DNA from: Musa acuminata AAA Group
Taxonomy: Eukaryota; Streptophyta; Magnoliopsida; Zingiberales; Musaceae
Assembly (NCBI RefSeq): GCF_036884655.1
Contig: NC_088345.1
Location: forward strand, 20,295,001-20,359,000
DNA: 64,000 bases
Direction: 5' to 3'
Both the position numbers and the translations under genes were made by a program. The notes beneath the pieces are model-generated. The model had not been told where the DNA came from. It did not search any database and was given only the letters and a program-made list of their open reading frames with translations. Positions 1-12,214 of this stretch are shown piece by piece. Position 1 is the first letter of the stretch. Every line of letters begins with the position of its first letter.

Positions 1-280
1 ACAATACACAAGTTTGCCCGGTTATCTCGATGTCCCGCTCATGTACCCTATGATATAGATTATTTAGAGTTTGTGTTTAAAGGTGAATCAGTCTCATTAT
101 CATGATCTCATCATAATCCGATTTCCATTGCACAGATCCATGGACATCATAATATATATTCATGCAACAAGCAATATAAAGTGATAAAATATCAAATAAT
201 ATAATAAGCAAAAAGAGTGTGTGTCATGTCACATGTGCCATCACTCACATAATTGGCTTGTAGGGCACCTATGACTAGCA
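1..280 (-). mobile_element. Angela-like Ty1/copia LTR, right-hand fragment (cut by window edge)
   Basis: The stretch ends in ...ATGACTAGCA, the reverse complement of the LTR start TGCTAGTCAT seen at 24380. It is followed at 281-300 by the reverse complement of the polypurine tract region (TTTAGGTCAAGTGG). It is therefore the 5' portion of a minus-strand LTR, and the rest lies left of the window. Only about 39 bp of internal sequence (281-319) separate it from the next LTR, so the body of that element is deleted. Confidence 0.75.
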
Positions 281-319
281 ATATACCACTTGACCTAAAG
301 TGATCACATATGTGTCTAA

Positions 320-694
320 TGTAAGGAAATCTAAGGGTGACATCACATGCGTAGTGGAAGAACAAAAAATAAAGACCCCAAATTTCCTAAAAAGGTGTTC
401 AGTGTGGAGATTTGTGCATAAAATTCATGAAACTAAAAACCACATGTGAGATAGTTGTGTTACCTAGGGAGATCATATATCCTTAAATCCCTATAGATTT
501 ATAGGAGAGGATGAATGAGGTCAAGCGTCATCTTCTCTAGTAGTGATCCCTATAGTAGGGCTACAATGACGCTCCTCGAATCACTATCGAAATCTCCACG
601 CTCGATATCAGAGAAGGAGAAGAGGAGAGGAGAATAGGAGGTGGCAACCAAGAAATCTCTAGTCTATGAGTGTTTGTTTCCCTCCTATTCATAG
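320..694 (-). mobile_element. Angela-like LTR, segment 1 of 3 of a split LTR
   Basis: It begins TGTAAGGAAATCT, a decayed form of the LTR terminus TGTTGGGAAATCTTGG found at 695. The LTR is interrupted at 694/695 by a solo LTR, resumes at 2288-2500, is interrupted again by Sirevirus T, and resumes at 17294-17711. The order of sequence across the three pieces follows the intact copy at 695-2287, except for about 600 bp missing at the T insertion. Confidence 0.7.
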
Positions 695-2287
695 TGTTGG
701 GAAATCTTGGGGGCGACATCATATGCGCAGCGGAAGAACAAAAAATAAAATCTCCAATTCTCAAAGATATGTTCGTCATCGAGTGAAGATTGGTGTGTAA
801 AAGTCGATAAAATAGAAAACCACGTGAGATAGATTATGTTACCTAGGGAGATCGTATATCCCTGAATCCTTACAGATCTCTAGGAGAGGGTGAAGGAGGT
901 CAAGCACCCTCCTCTCTAGAAGTGATCCACACAATAGGGCTGCGATGATGCTCCTCAAAACTATAGGCCTGCTCTGAGGCGAAGAGGGGGAGGAGAATAG
1001 GAGAAGCAACCAAAAAGCTATAGCCTAGGAATCACTAGTTCTCTCCTATTTATAGAGGTCCCCTATCAACTTAACCCTAATGGATCCTCCCCTATTAGGT
1101 ATTGGATCTCCATCCAACTACCCAAGTCTCTTAGATTAGTGGATCTCTATTCAATAATCTCTCATAGGCTCTTATTGTATCTCATCCATATGATCCAATA
1201 ATTCAGAGACTTATTAGCTATTAAATAACATAGGGCCTCCGACAGATATCTCATATCTGAACCTCTACTCATCGCAATGCCTACCATATGTGTGTGACCC
1301 TCTAGGTTCAATATTGAGCTGGCCGTGAGTCATACCTGTCAGAACTCCTTCTGGCATAGTGAATTATTATCTTCATAATAATTCACTCAACTCATCGACT
1401 ACGGATGTACTAGGCCACTACGTCGTAGTCTTTAGATGATGTAAGGAAATCTAATCCATTAGACCAGTCTATCCTCATTTATCATATATTTATAGTCCTT
1501 CATCTATCTAATATTCTAAAGAATGTATACCGTATACTATCAAACCCATATGATTTCTAATCGAGTCTTTCTCTAATTGGATTCTCCTAAAGAACTCTTT
1601 CTCTCTCAATCCGAATGACCCTGGCCAGGGATTTGTTTGAGCAAGAACACATGAGACATTTCTCTCATGACACCGAGAATGAATGATCCTCTTTCGATAC
1701 TCAATAGCCCTCGTAAGGTTGACTACCACTCTCGATGACTGGTTGTGTTAGATCTGGGATATCCAAACCTATAAGTCTAGTATCAAATAATAGAGTACTC
1801 ATATAGGACATCCTTGGTGTCTCAAGTCTATGAAACATATACACCATTGGGATTGCAGAATCGCTATTTGACAATAAGACATCATTAACTATACAACATT
1901 CCGTAAGTGGATCAATTAGGGAACTCATTCTCCAATAAGCACTTGTATTATATCTCTAGTGTCCCCACACGAGCAGCTCTGAGACTAGCTGCATCCATTA
2001 TATGGATATATATATAACACACCAGCCTATCCGGTTAACTCGATGTCCCTCTCGAAGTAACCTATGACCGGGATTATTTAGGATCTGTGTTTAAAGACGA
2101 ATCAGTCTCATTATCCTGATCTCATTACGATCTGATTCCTATTGCATAGATCCAAGGACATCATAATATATATGCAACAAGCAATATAAAGTGATAAATG
2201 CCAAAATATAATAAGCAAAAAGACTGCGTGTCAAGTCACACGTGCCATCATTCACGTGATTGGCTTATAGGGCATCTATGACTAGCA
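695..2287 (-). mobile_element. Solo Angela-like LTR with target-site duplication catag
   Basis: A complete LTR of 1593 bp, close to the 1603 bp of the LTR at 24380-25982. On the plus strand it runs from TGTTGGGAAATC to ...TGACTAGCA. The 5-bp direct repeat catag flanks it on both sides (690-694 and 2288-2292), and the host LTR sequence resumes seamlessly. On the minus strand a TATA box (reverse complement of tatttata, 1047-1054) lies inside. No internal domain, primer site or polypurine tract adjoins, so this is a solo LTR left by LTR-LTR recombination. Short ORFs inside it (for example 1508-1729) have no family resemblance. Confidence 0.9.
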
Positions 2288-2500
2288 CATAGAGGCCCTC
2301 CTATCAATTAAACCCTAATGGATCCTCCCCTATTAGGTATTGGATCTCCATCTAACTACCCAAGCCTCTTAGATTAGTGGATCTCTATCCAATAATCTCT
2401 TATTTGTTCTTATTGGATCTCATCCATAGGATCCAATAATTTAGGGGCTTATTGGATATCCAATAAGATAGGGGCTCTAGCGAATATCTCATATCTGAAT
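2288..2500 (-). mobile_element. Angela-like LTR, segment 2 of 3 of a split LTR
   Basis: The sequence continues the LTR broken at 694, with the same series of short direct motifs (TTGGATCTC, CCAATAA) as in 1075-1255 of the solo LTR. It stops at 2500, where the terminus of Sirevirus T (TGTTAGGACT) begins. Confidence 0.75.
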
Positions 2501-3732
2501 TGTTAGGACTAAGTCGGCACTAAGAGGGGGGGCAGTGCGGGGGAGATGAATTAGTGCTTTCGATAAAAATATGTCGATTCAAAAAAGTCGTTCCATAAAA
2601 TCGTATCGGAAAGACATTTAAACTTGAAAGCATTCATAAGCGCAGTGAATAAGTAAATTAGTTTGCAATATGAATGAAAAACATAAAGTAAATACAAACT
2701 AGATTTATAGTGGTTCGGTCGTCCTGACCTACATTCACTCCTGATTCCTCTTCACTCGAGGCCACCAGCTTTCACTACCGATCTTCTTTCAACGGGCGAA
2801 GATCAACTACCCTTATAACTCTTTCTCCTTTTGATAGGCTCAGGAGAGAACCTTTACAACCTCTCTTTCTTAGACCTCACTTCTCCCTTTAGAAGAACTT
2901 CTAGATACTAGGAAGAAGTGACTCTACACTTCAAGAGAGATTACAACCTTTCTTTCTTAAGAATAATTTTCTCCTTTCTACTCAATTTCATTCTTCATTA
3001 TGCAGGAATAGCTAGGATATTTATAGACCCTAAATGACTTCAAAAATGGAGCCATAAAAGGTCTTATCCCGGTTTTCCTAGGTCCTAGCGATACCATCGC
3101 CTGTGCTAGGCGGTACTACCACCTGCAGCACTGACACTAGATGGTACCATCGCCTAGTCTGGCGGTCGTGGTACCACTGCCCTGACTGGTGGTACCACTG
3201 CCTTGACTGGTGGTACCACTGCCTGACACTGGGCGGTACCACCACCCAATATGGCGGTACTATTGCCTAATATAATCTCGGAGATTGTATCTTGGAGACT
3301 GAGCCTCTAGCGGTGCCACCGCTTGACCCAACTTTTGGGTCATTAAATGAGCCTTTCTATTAGCCTAAAACAACCCCAACATAGGCCCAATTGGCCCCTA
3401 ATTGAGTTGGTCTAATTTTAACCTAATTATAACTTAAAAATACTTCAATCTAGATAATTATTACAAAGTATTAATCACATATTGTTCAGTTTGTCATTGG
3501 TTCATCGACACTTCGTCCAATCCTTCGACACATTGTCCTCTTTTGCGGCCTTTTGCCCAATCGGCATGTTGACCTTCACAACTCCGATCTTCTTGGCACA
3601 ATGTCTGCTCTTCTAGGCCTGATGCCCAAACTCATGGAACGAAGCCTTCTGCCAACATCCTGTATCACTTAAATGCACATTAAATCATAATCGCTATCAA
3701 TTGGTTTCATCATCAAAATCTGAGATTCAACA
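2501..3732 (-). mobile_element. 3' LTR of Sirevirus T
   Basis: Termini are TGTTAGGACT on the left and GAGATTCAACA on the right, which on the minus strand give TGTTGAATCTC...AGTCCTAACA. Length is 1232 bp. The minus-strand TATA box is the reverse complement of tatttata at 3018-3025. Palindromic GGCGGTACCACC-type motifs are clustered at about 3105-3250, on the U3 side of the TATA box. The LTR is about 340 bp shorter than the reconstructed 5' LTR, apparently through a deletion near 3430. Confidence 0.85.
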
Positions 3733-4490
3733 ATCTCCCCCTTTTTGATGATTACGACTAATTGATGATGAAGTTTAAACCAAACTCCCCCTATCAATAT
3801 GCCATATTGAAATAAATCTTGAATTCAAATTTAATTCAAGTCAAAGCAATTTTAATCATGAATCACATCATATGCAATACATCATATACATCGTTATAAT
3901 AAATTCATGAGTATTACTTACATAATCAAAGTGCATCATATTATGCATGATTCAAATCATCATCATACCTTTCTCCCCCTTTGTCATCAACAAAAAGGAG
4001 AAAAGTGCAATTAGTATACTTTTGAAATATATAATTTCTACTTCACTATAGAATATACAAACTTAGCAAGTTTTGGAGATATGAAAATTAGTAAAAAAAA
4101 GAAATTCTTGAGATGTGCAAGATAGCTTGTTTTTGCATCTTCTTGAAATGTGTAAGTTAGCAAATATTGCTTCTCTTTTGAGTTAAGTAAACTAGGAAGT
4201 TTTGCTCCCCCTTTGTCATTGTAAAAAAAAAGGGATGGTTACAATAGTGCAAAACTATTCTTATTACATTATTTTTGACATCATCATATGAAATATATCA
4301 AGAAAAATCAACTTGGTGATGAGATATACAATTCATGAAAACAAATTTTAAGTTGTGAATATCAAGAGACAAATTATAATTCTTTTGGATAAATCAAATA
4401 GAAAAAAGAAGAATCATATTAAATAATCTTGATTCATAAGAATCTCAAGTTATAATTATCAAAGAATCAAGATCATGATTTGGATAAAAC
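3733..4490 (-). other. Sirevirus T polypurine tract and 3' non-coding spacer
   Basis: Starts with ATCTCCCCCTTTTTG, the reverse complement of the Sirevirus polypurine tract (AAAGGGGGAGAT) that primes plus-strand DNA next to the 3' LTR. The rest is AT-rich with no credible ORF. A second C-rich tract (ctccccctttgtc, near 3973) and ragged repeats around AGCAAGTTTTGG/CTTGAGATGTGCAA (about 4060-4200) match the 3' spacers at 37230-37680 and 46890-47650. Confidence 0.7.
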
Positions 4491-5710
4491 CGTTGAATCT
4501 CAGATTTTGATGATGAAATCAATTGATAATTTGTTTGATCTAATCAATATGTTGAGATAAGTGTGTAGGATTAACTACGATAGCAGTAAGACATAAAACA
4601 AATATTGTGTCAGAATCGAGATCGAGATTTCTTTGGGAGTTCGAGAGTTTGTCGGAAGTCCAAATGTTCGTCGGAAGTCTGGACATTTGTCGAAAGTTCC
4701 ACCGGAATTAACCGAGAAGTCCAGGAGCTTGCCAAAAAAGCTCATTGGAACTCGCTAAGAAGATCATCGTGAAGTCCAAGAGCTTGCCGGAAGTCCATCG
4801 GAACATTGCCGAGAGATTATTGGAAGTTCGTTGGAAGAACTATTGACGTACCGGAATAAGAATGCTTTGTTAAATGTCTTAAATATTGTAGTTAGACATT
4901 AAGTTGAGTTAGGATTGGGAGATAATCCTACTAACTCAGTTAGGGGCCAACTGGGCCCATAACTAGATTGAATTGGCTGGATTGAACAGCCCATTCAGCA
5001 CCTGAAGTCTTGGCCAGTGGTGGCACTGCCTAGGACTCAGTCTCCCAGGTATTTTGGGCGGTGGTACCACCTAGACTAGGTGGTGGTACCACTTAGTATT
5101 TGTCTGTAGGTGGTAATACCGCCTAATAATGGTAGTGGTACCGCTAGTACCTCGAAATCCGGGGATATGATACTTTTTGGCTGTAATTCAGAAGCCATTG
5201 GAGCCTATAAATACCCTACCCTTTTCTGCATGAAAAGGCACAAAAATGTTAACATAATCTTGAATTCTTGGGGTGCTAAAGTATTGTAAAAGTGCAAGAG
5301 TCCTCCTCCTCCCTTTCTTAGAGTTGAGATCATTCAAGAGAGATGTGAGGATTGTGAGGGTTATCTCCTAAACCTGAAAGGAGAAAGTGTTGTAAAGAGG
5401 TGTTTTGTCTTCGCATATTGAATGAAGACTATTAGTGGATGCCGGTGACCTTGATAGACGAGGAATCGGAAGTTGATATAGGTCACACCGACCGAACCAC
5501 TATAAATTTTGTTTTGCATTTCTATTATCACTATTTACTTACGTTGCAATAGCTTAACTTCCTTCTTACTTGGCTTTCACTATCCTTACGATCAAACACT
5601 CTTTCAAGTTATCTTCCGAGATCGTTTTTAACGTACAAAGAATTTTAAACCATTATTTTAATCCGATGTACTAATTCACCCCCCTTCTTACTGCCGACTC
5701 GATCTTGAAA
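4491..5710 (+). mobile_element. 5' LTR of Sirevirus S
   Basis: Begins CGTTGAATCTCAG (first base mutated from T) and ends ...GACTCGATCTTGAAA (mutated from CCTAACA), directly before the primer site. A TATA box TATAAATA is at 5206-5213. Upstream of it lie GGTGGTACCACC-type palindromes (about 5020-5150). A short C tract precedes the U5 end (about 5680). Confidence 0.85.
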
Positions 5711-5712
5711 AT

Positions 5713-5724
5713 TGGTATCAGAGC
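5713..5724 (+). other. Primer-binding site of Sirevirus S
   Basis: TGGTATCAGAGC, 2 bp after the LTR end, is complementary to the 3' end of plant initiator methionine tRNA. That tRNA primes minus-strand DNA synthesis in most plant copia elements. Confidence 0.9.
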
Positions 5725-5760
5725 TCGGTTACTCTCGACTTGGTTTAAAACCTAAGAGAG

Positions 5761-7348
5761 ATGGCTTATGCTGGCAATCAAGAGGGTCATTCAATTACAC
5801 ATCCTCCCATGTTCAATGGGGTGGATTACACATATTGAAAGACTAGAATGAGGATTTTTCTAATTTTAATGAATTTTGAGTTATGGAACCTTGTGGAAAA
5901 TAGTTTTCAAAAGTCTTCTCTTCCAATGAATGATTGGAATAAGTTGGAGAAGAAGACTTTCGCCTTAAATGCCAAGGCTATGAATGTCTTATTTTGTGCA
6001 TTATATAAAAACGAGTTCAATCGAGTGTCTATTTGTAAAACGACTTTTGATATTTGGCACACACTCGAAGTCACTCACGAAGGCACTAGCAGAGTATAGG
6101 AGTCAAAGATAAATCATTTAGTTCACACTTATGAATTGTTTCGGATGAAGCCAAGTGAAACTATTGTCAACATGTACACCCATTTTACGGATGTCATCAA
6201 TAGTTTAAAAGCTCTTGGCAAATATTTTTTGAACTTTGGACTTGTTAATAAAATCTTGAGATCCCTTCCAAAGAGTTGGGACCTTAAAGTAACGACCATT
6301 CAAGAGGTCAAGAATTTAAATAACTTTTCTCTCGAAGAACTAATCGGGTCACTAATGACCTATGAGATGATTTGCAATGCTCATGAAGAGCTTGAGAACA
6401 ACTTTCCAAATAACAGGTAGGATATGGCACTAAGAACTCATGAAGACCACTTGAAAGAAAATTCAAGTGATGATGACTATGATGATGACTTGGCACTCTT
6501 GATAAGAAAGTTAAAATAATTCATAAAAAAAATAAATTTAAAAATGACACTAAAAATAAAATTGAACCCAAGAAAAAATAAATTATATGCTATGAATGCA
6601 AGAAGTTGGAACATTTCAAAAGCAAATGTCCCCAAGCAAAGAAGAAGCAACTAAAGAAGAAGAAGACTCTTAAAGCAACTTGGGATGATTCAAGTGCATC
6701 AAAATAAGAGGAACCAACCAACACCGAGCAAGTTGCTCACTATGCACTAATGGCTATTAGAGATAAGGTAAACAGTTCATTGGATGCAAATTTATCTTTT
6801 GATGAACTACTAAGTGCTTTTCATGATTTATTTGATGAATATAAATTAGTTAGTAAAAAATATAAATTGTTGAAAAAGGAGCATGCTTCCATGTTAGTAA
6901 TTTTGATAGACTAAAAATTGAGCATGATGATAGTTTAGCTTTTTGCACAAAATGTGATGAATTAGAAACGCTTAAAAAGAAAAATTTACAACTACATGAA
7001 ATCTTAAAAAAATTTAAAATAGGTAGCAAATCCTTAAATATGATTCTTGCAAGTAAGAATTATGTTCATAGAAGAGATGGAATTGGCTTTATGAGTAACA
7101 CTCATAAAAATCTAACTATCTTTGTTAAAGGCCCAACTTTGCATTTTTCACCTCGAAACAAATGTAACTTTTGTTACAAATTTAGGCATGTTGCTTATCA
7201 ATATACGTTTAAGAATTATAGGCCACGCAAATTGATTTGGGTTCCTAAAGAAACCGTAAAGAACTCCATGCAAAATAATAAGTTAAGTCGATCGATTTTT
7301 GAGGCACCCAAGGTCAAATGGGTACCTAAAAATCATCCTTTTTTGTAG
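5761..7348 (+). pseudogene. gag: Sirevirus gag remnant (element S)
   Basis: Gag is the capsid/nucleocapsid protein that packages the element RNA in cytoplasmic particles. The start ATG at 5761 aligns with the intact gag at 59917 (both begin MAYAGNQEGHSIT). The reading is broken early by TGA in place of a Trp codon (about 5838), again near 6097, and by frameshifts near 6420-6560. A first zinc knuckle (CYECKKLEHFKSKC, CX2CX4HX4C) remains near 6587-6630. The second, near 7162, has lost its final cysteine. The frame ends NHPFL followed by TAG (7346-7348), just before the protease region. It is homologous along its length to the 527-codon gag of W, and non-functional as written. Confidence 0.85.
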
Positions 7349-10300
7349 AAATGTTCACCATTACAAGTTAGGAGCAAGAGATGGTACCTTGAGAGTTGAT
7401 GCTCAAGACACATGACCGGCGATCTATCTCAATTCTCTAAGCTCACTAGCCTAGACAGAAGGTATGTCACCTTTGGAGACAATAACAAGGGTAAAATCAT
7501 TGGCAAAGGAACTATAGGTAACAAATCCAACTTATTGATCAAAGAAATATTATTTATTGATGGCTTAAAGCACAATCTCTTGAGTATTAGTCAATTATGT
7601 GATAAAAGATATGTCATTAAATTTGAATCCAATGCTTACATTATTGAACAACCATACAAAAACTCATCTATTATTGCCCTAAAACAAAATAATGTGTACA
7701 CTATTGACATTGATGATCTTTGTAATAAAATGTGTTTTTTGGTTTTGAATGACGATGCTTGACTTTGACATAGGAGATTAGGTCATGCTAGCATGAAACT
7801 AATATCTCAAATCTTATCTAACGAACTTATAAGAGGTATTCCTAACATTAAGTTCATTAAAAAAAATGTGTGTGATGCATGTCAATTAGGAAAACAAATA
7901 AAAGGTAGTTTCAAACCAAAGAATCAAATAAGCACCTCTAGACTATTGCAATTGATCCATATGGATTTGTTTGGACCAATTAATACATCAAGCTTAGGAG
8001 GTAGCAAATACCCCTTTGTAATTGTAGACGATTATAGTAGATACACATGGACATACTTCTTGGCACACAAAAGTGATTATTTTAGGTATTTTTTAAAGTT
8101 TTGTAAACTTGTTCAAAATGAAAAAGGCTTTATGATTTCATCAATTCGGAATGATCACAGTGGCAAGTTTCAAAACTGTGATTTTTAAATTTTTTGTGAA
8201 TCTAATGGATACAACCATAATTTCTCTACTCTGAGAAATCCTCAACAAAATGGAGTAGTAGAAAGAAAAAATAGAAACTTACAAGAAATGGCAAGAACCA
8301 TATTGAATGAACATAGCCTACCCAAATATTTTTAGGCCGAAGCCGTTAATATGGCCTACTATGTCATGAATAGGGTTCTAGCAAGACCATTACTTTCCAA
8401 AACTCCTTAGGAATTATGGAACAACAAAAAATCCAACATTTCATATTTTAAAGTTTTTAGTTGTAAATATTTTATCTTGAATAAAAAAGATGCCTTAAGA
8501 AAGTTTGATTGCTTTAGGTATTTTTTAAAGTTTTGTAAACTTATTCAAAATCAAAAAGGCTTTATGATTTCATCAATTCGGAGTGATCATGGTGGTGAAT
8601 TTCAAAACTATGATTTCTAAATTTTGTGTGATTCTAATGGATACAACCATAATTTCTCTACTCCGAGAAATCCTTAATAAAATGGAGTAGCAGAAAGAAA
8701 AAAAAGAAACTTACAAGAAATGGTAAAAATCATGTTGAACGAACATAGCCTACCCAAATAATTTTGGGCCGAAGCCGTTAATACGACATGCTATATCATG
8801 AATAGGGTTCTAGTAAGATCATTACTTTCCAAAACACCTTATGAATTATGGAACAACAAAAAACCTAACGTTTCATATTTTAAAGTTTTCGGTTGTAAAT
8901 GTTTTATTTTGAATGAAAAAGATGCCTTAGGAAAGTTTGATGCAAAATTCGATGAAGGGATTTTTCTTGGCTATTCTTCTATTTCTAAAGCCTTTCATAT
9001 TTTTAACAAAAGAACTTTGGTTATAGAAGAATCTATTCATATTGTCTTTAGTGAAGTTTCTAAATTTAAGAAAAATGAGTTTGATGATGATCTTAATTTT
9101 GATGCTTTGAATTTAAATGAACCTTCTCCTTTAACTAGCAACTTGGATGAATCTTCTTCCAAAACATCCTCACCTAAGGAATGGAAGTATGTAGATGCTC
9201 ATCCTAAGGAGTTAATCATAGGAGACACATTAAAAGGGGTTCAAACTCATTCTTCTCTTAAAAATTTTTATGCCAACGCCGCTTTTCTTTCTCAAATTGA
9301 ACCTAAATGCATTGACGAGGCCTTGAAAGATGATTCATGGGTTATCACAATACAAGAAGAGTTGAATCAATTTGGGAGAAATGAGGTATGGAATCTTGTT
9401 CTGAGGCCAAATGACAATTTAGTTATTGGTACTAAATGGGTCTTTAGAAAAAACAAGATGAATTTGGTATCGTGGTTAGAAACAAGGCTAGATTAGTGAC
9501 CAAAGGTTTCAACCAAGAAGAAGGTATCGATTATGATGAAACTTTCACTCCTGTGATACGATTAGAAGCCATAAGATGCTCTTTGCCTATTCTAGTAGTA
9601 ATAATTTTAAGTTATTTCAAATGAATGCCAAAAGTGCTTTTCTTAATGACTTTATTTTCGAAGAAGTTTATGTTGAACAACCACCCGGATTTGAGAATGA
9701 TAATTTTTCTAATCATGTGTTTAAATTGACTAAAGCTCTCTATGGATTGAAATAAGCCCCAAGGGCTTAGTATGAGAGACTTAGCTCATTTCTTATGCAA
9801 AATAATTTCTCTAAAGGCAAGGTCAATACTACATTATTTATTAAAAATTTTAAAAATAATTTTCTTATTGTTCAAATTTACGTTGATGATATTATTTTTT
9901 GTTCTACAAATGAATCTCTATATGAATCATTTGCCAAGAGTATAAGCCAAGAGTTTGAAATGAGTTTAATGAGTGAACTTTCTTTTTAGGCTTACAAATC
10001 AAACAACTTAGTAATAGTATTTTTCTTAGTCAAACAAAATATGCATTAGACTTGCAAAAATGGTTCGATATGGATGATTTAAAGGCTATCAATACTCCTA
10101 TGAGTACCTCCACTAAGTTAGACATTGACAAAAGTGAAAAAGCTTTGATCAAAAAGCTTATAGGGGTATGATAGGTAGTTTACAATACCTCACTATAACT
10201 AGACCGGACATCATGTTTAGCATAAGATTTTGTGCTAGGTTTCAATCTAATCCTAAGCTATCTCATCTTAAATCAGTTAAAAGAATTATTAGATATCTTA

Positions 10301-10770
10301 AAGGAATCACTAATCTAGGATTATGGTATCCAAAATCTGAAAACTTCGAATTGATTGCTTATGCTGATGTGGATTTTGCTAGATATAGATTAGATAGAAA
10401 AAGCACATCCGGAATATGTCAATTCTTAGGTCATGCACTTGTCTCTTGGTCTTCTAAGAAATAAAACTTGGTTGCACTATCTACGACCGAAGTCGAATAC
10501 ATAGCGGCCAGTGCATGTTATGCATAAGTTGTATGGATGAAAAATATATTAGAAGATTATGAAATTTATCTTAAGAATATTCTCATAAAATGTGATAACA
10601 TAAGTGTAATATGTTTAACAAAAAATCCTATTCAACACTCTAGAATTAAACATATTGACATTAGGCATCACTTTATACGAGATCATGTTAATAATCTTGA
10701 TATAGTTTTAGAGTTTATTGATACAAAATATCAATTAGCCGATATCTTTACAAAACCTTTAAATGAATAA
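7349..10770 (+). pseudogene. pol: Sirevirus pol remnant: protease, integrase, RT, RNase H (element S)
   Basis: Domains follow the Ty1/copia order. The protease is a stub near 7376-7430 whose DSG active site has become E-S-stop. Integrase runs from about 7412 ([10 protein letters not shown]) through the zinc region and the core ([18 protein letters not shown] near 8020). Reverse transcriptase spans about 9330-10000, with the catalytic YVDD still present at 9879-9890 (IYVDDIIF). RNase H spans about 10168-10770, ending DIFTKPLNE. At least ten stops or frameshifts interrupt it. An internal tandem duplication of 432 bp repeats part of integrase. Z, at 54075-57017, is the closest well-preserved relative. 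Confidence 0.85.
8081..8944 (+). repeat. 432-bp tandem duplication within integrase of Sirevirus S
   Basis: The motif TTTAGGTATTTTTTAAAG occurs at 8081 and again at 8513. The following text repeats with scattered differences through to AAGTTTGAT (8501-8509 and 8933-8941). Both copies encode the second half of the integrase core and the start of the next region ([22 protein letters not shown]). The divergence between copies shows that the duplication is old. Confidence 0.85.
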
Positions 10771-11410
10771 TAATTTGATTTTATTAGAAGAGAGTTAGGA
10801 ATGTTAAATTATCCAAATGCATGAGTTTGTTGTATTACTTTTTCGGACTATTTTCCTCTTAATTCATCTCATGAATGGAGCTTTTATGAATCTATTTTGT
10901 TTTCCTCTTAACTTGGTTCATATGATGCTCCATCACTTAATAAATTTTGATACACTTAATCACTTCATGTATTTCATTGACAAATACATCTCTCATGGAT
11001 TTCACGCTTGTGAATTTTTGAATGGATTTGATTTATAAAGTTTTATTCAAGGATTTTTAGTCCTTCATTTGATGCTTCTTCCTTATTCTTCTCATGAAAG
11101 AAAATTTTTATGAATTTTTAGTGTGAGATGATCACTTGCAAAAATGGGGATTTGATTTCGTATGGATATCTTGATCCTTTTCATAAATCCCTTCTCTTTG
11201 TTAAAATTAAAGCATGATTTAATGAAACTCATTTATTGTTTTGAATTTGACTTGGTTCAAATCCTTTCATAAAATTTGGTTCTTGATGGATTCTTTCCTT
11301 ACCCTTCTTCCGCTTCTTATTTTTCTATGACAAAGGAAGAAAGAAACTTGCACAACTAAAGAAGAACAAAAAAGCCATTGAGTAAAAATGTTAACTTTTC
11401 AAAAAGTTAT
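10771..11410 (+). other. Sirevirus S 3' non-coding spacer, truncated
   Basis: It follows the RNase H terminus; pol-like codons FDFIRRELGML continue past the stop to about 10806. After that there is no recognisable protein. Weak AACTTGCACAACTAAAG-type motifs near 11345 match the 3' spacer repeats of U and X. The ORF at 10817-11038 looks like chance. Confidence 0.55.
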
Positions 11411-11490
11411 CATGCCCTCTTGAAAGCCAAAAAGAGCCATTGCTCTTTGGGTGTTAAACCAAATGAGAATAACATAGCTCTAATACCAAC
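11411..11490 (-). pseudogene. gag: Sirevirus T gag start, leader and primer-binding site
   Basis: Read on the minus strand, the LTR end at 11491 is followed by the primer site (reverse complement of gctctaatacca, 11477-11488, one change from the consensus) and a short leader. An ATG near 11434 then opens MALF..QEG, resembling the MALQEG start of element Y. Homology ends within a few codons, at about 11411, where S sequence begins. Only this tip of T's gag remains. Confidence 0.55.
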
Positions 11491-12077
11491 TGTTAGGAAC
11501 GAGTCGGCACTAAGAGGGGAGGGGGGGGGTGAATTAGTGTAGTGGTAAAATCACATCGGTTTGAAAATCTTTCGTACGATAAAACCCATTTCATAAAGAT
11601 GCTTAAATTGAAAGCGTATGGAAGAGTATAGCAAGTACTAATAAGAAAGTAATTTATAGTTAAAATAAATTGCTCGAAAGAAATGCAAACCAGATTTTTA
11701 TTATGCTTCAGTCATCGTGACCTACATCCACTCCACCGATGTCTCTTCCGTCGAGGCCACCGGCATCTACTATTGATCTTCCTTCAATGAGCGAAGACCA
11801 ACTACCCTTTTACACCCCTCTTCTCCTTTTCATAGGTTTAGGAGACAACCTTTACAAGCACACACTCCTCTCTAAATAGAATTCTAAACTTAGAACTAGA
11901 GGAGGGATTCTCAAGTTGTTTCTATAGCGTTTTCACACTTTTAAGCTCTCTGTGCTTGTTTATGTTAACCAGGTATGAGAGGGGTATGTATAGCCCTCAC
12001 GTTGATTCAAACTTGGAGCCTAAAGAGGTCTCATCCCGGGTTTCCTAGGTCCTAGTGGTACCACCGCCTACAGCACT
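11491..12077 (-). mobile_element. 5' LTR of Sirevirus T, segment 1 of 3
   Basis: Left terminus TGTTAGGAAC is followed by the G-rich run and TGAATTAGTG typical of these LTRs (U5 end on the minus strand). It stops at 12077, where a solo LTR is inserted with duplicated target gcact (12073-12077). The LTR continues at 14720-15420 and 16997-17293. Confidence 0.85.
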
Positions 12078-12214
12078 TGTTAGGATCGAGAGCACTAAGA
12101 GGGGGGGGGGTGAATTAGTGCAGCGGAAATCTTACAGCGATTTAAAAACCAAAAGCTGCGTTCGTTCAATAAAAACTATTATGATGCAAAAGCTAATTCT
12201 CAGTTTGTATGAAA

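Larger units (their letters stand above)
4491..11410 (+). mobile_element. Sirevirus S (Ty1/copia), plus strand, decayed and 3'-truncated
   Basis: The order is LTR (4491-5710), primer-binding site, gag remnant, pol remnant and part of the 3' spacer. No polypurine tract or 3' LTR follows; the sequence passes near 11410 into the minus-strand gag start of T. Many stops and frameshifts make this one of the oldest copies here. It sits inside the body of T, so it inserted into T and later lost its 3' end together with T's pol. Confidence 0.8.
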
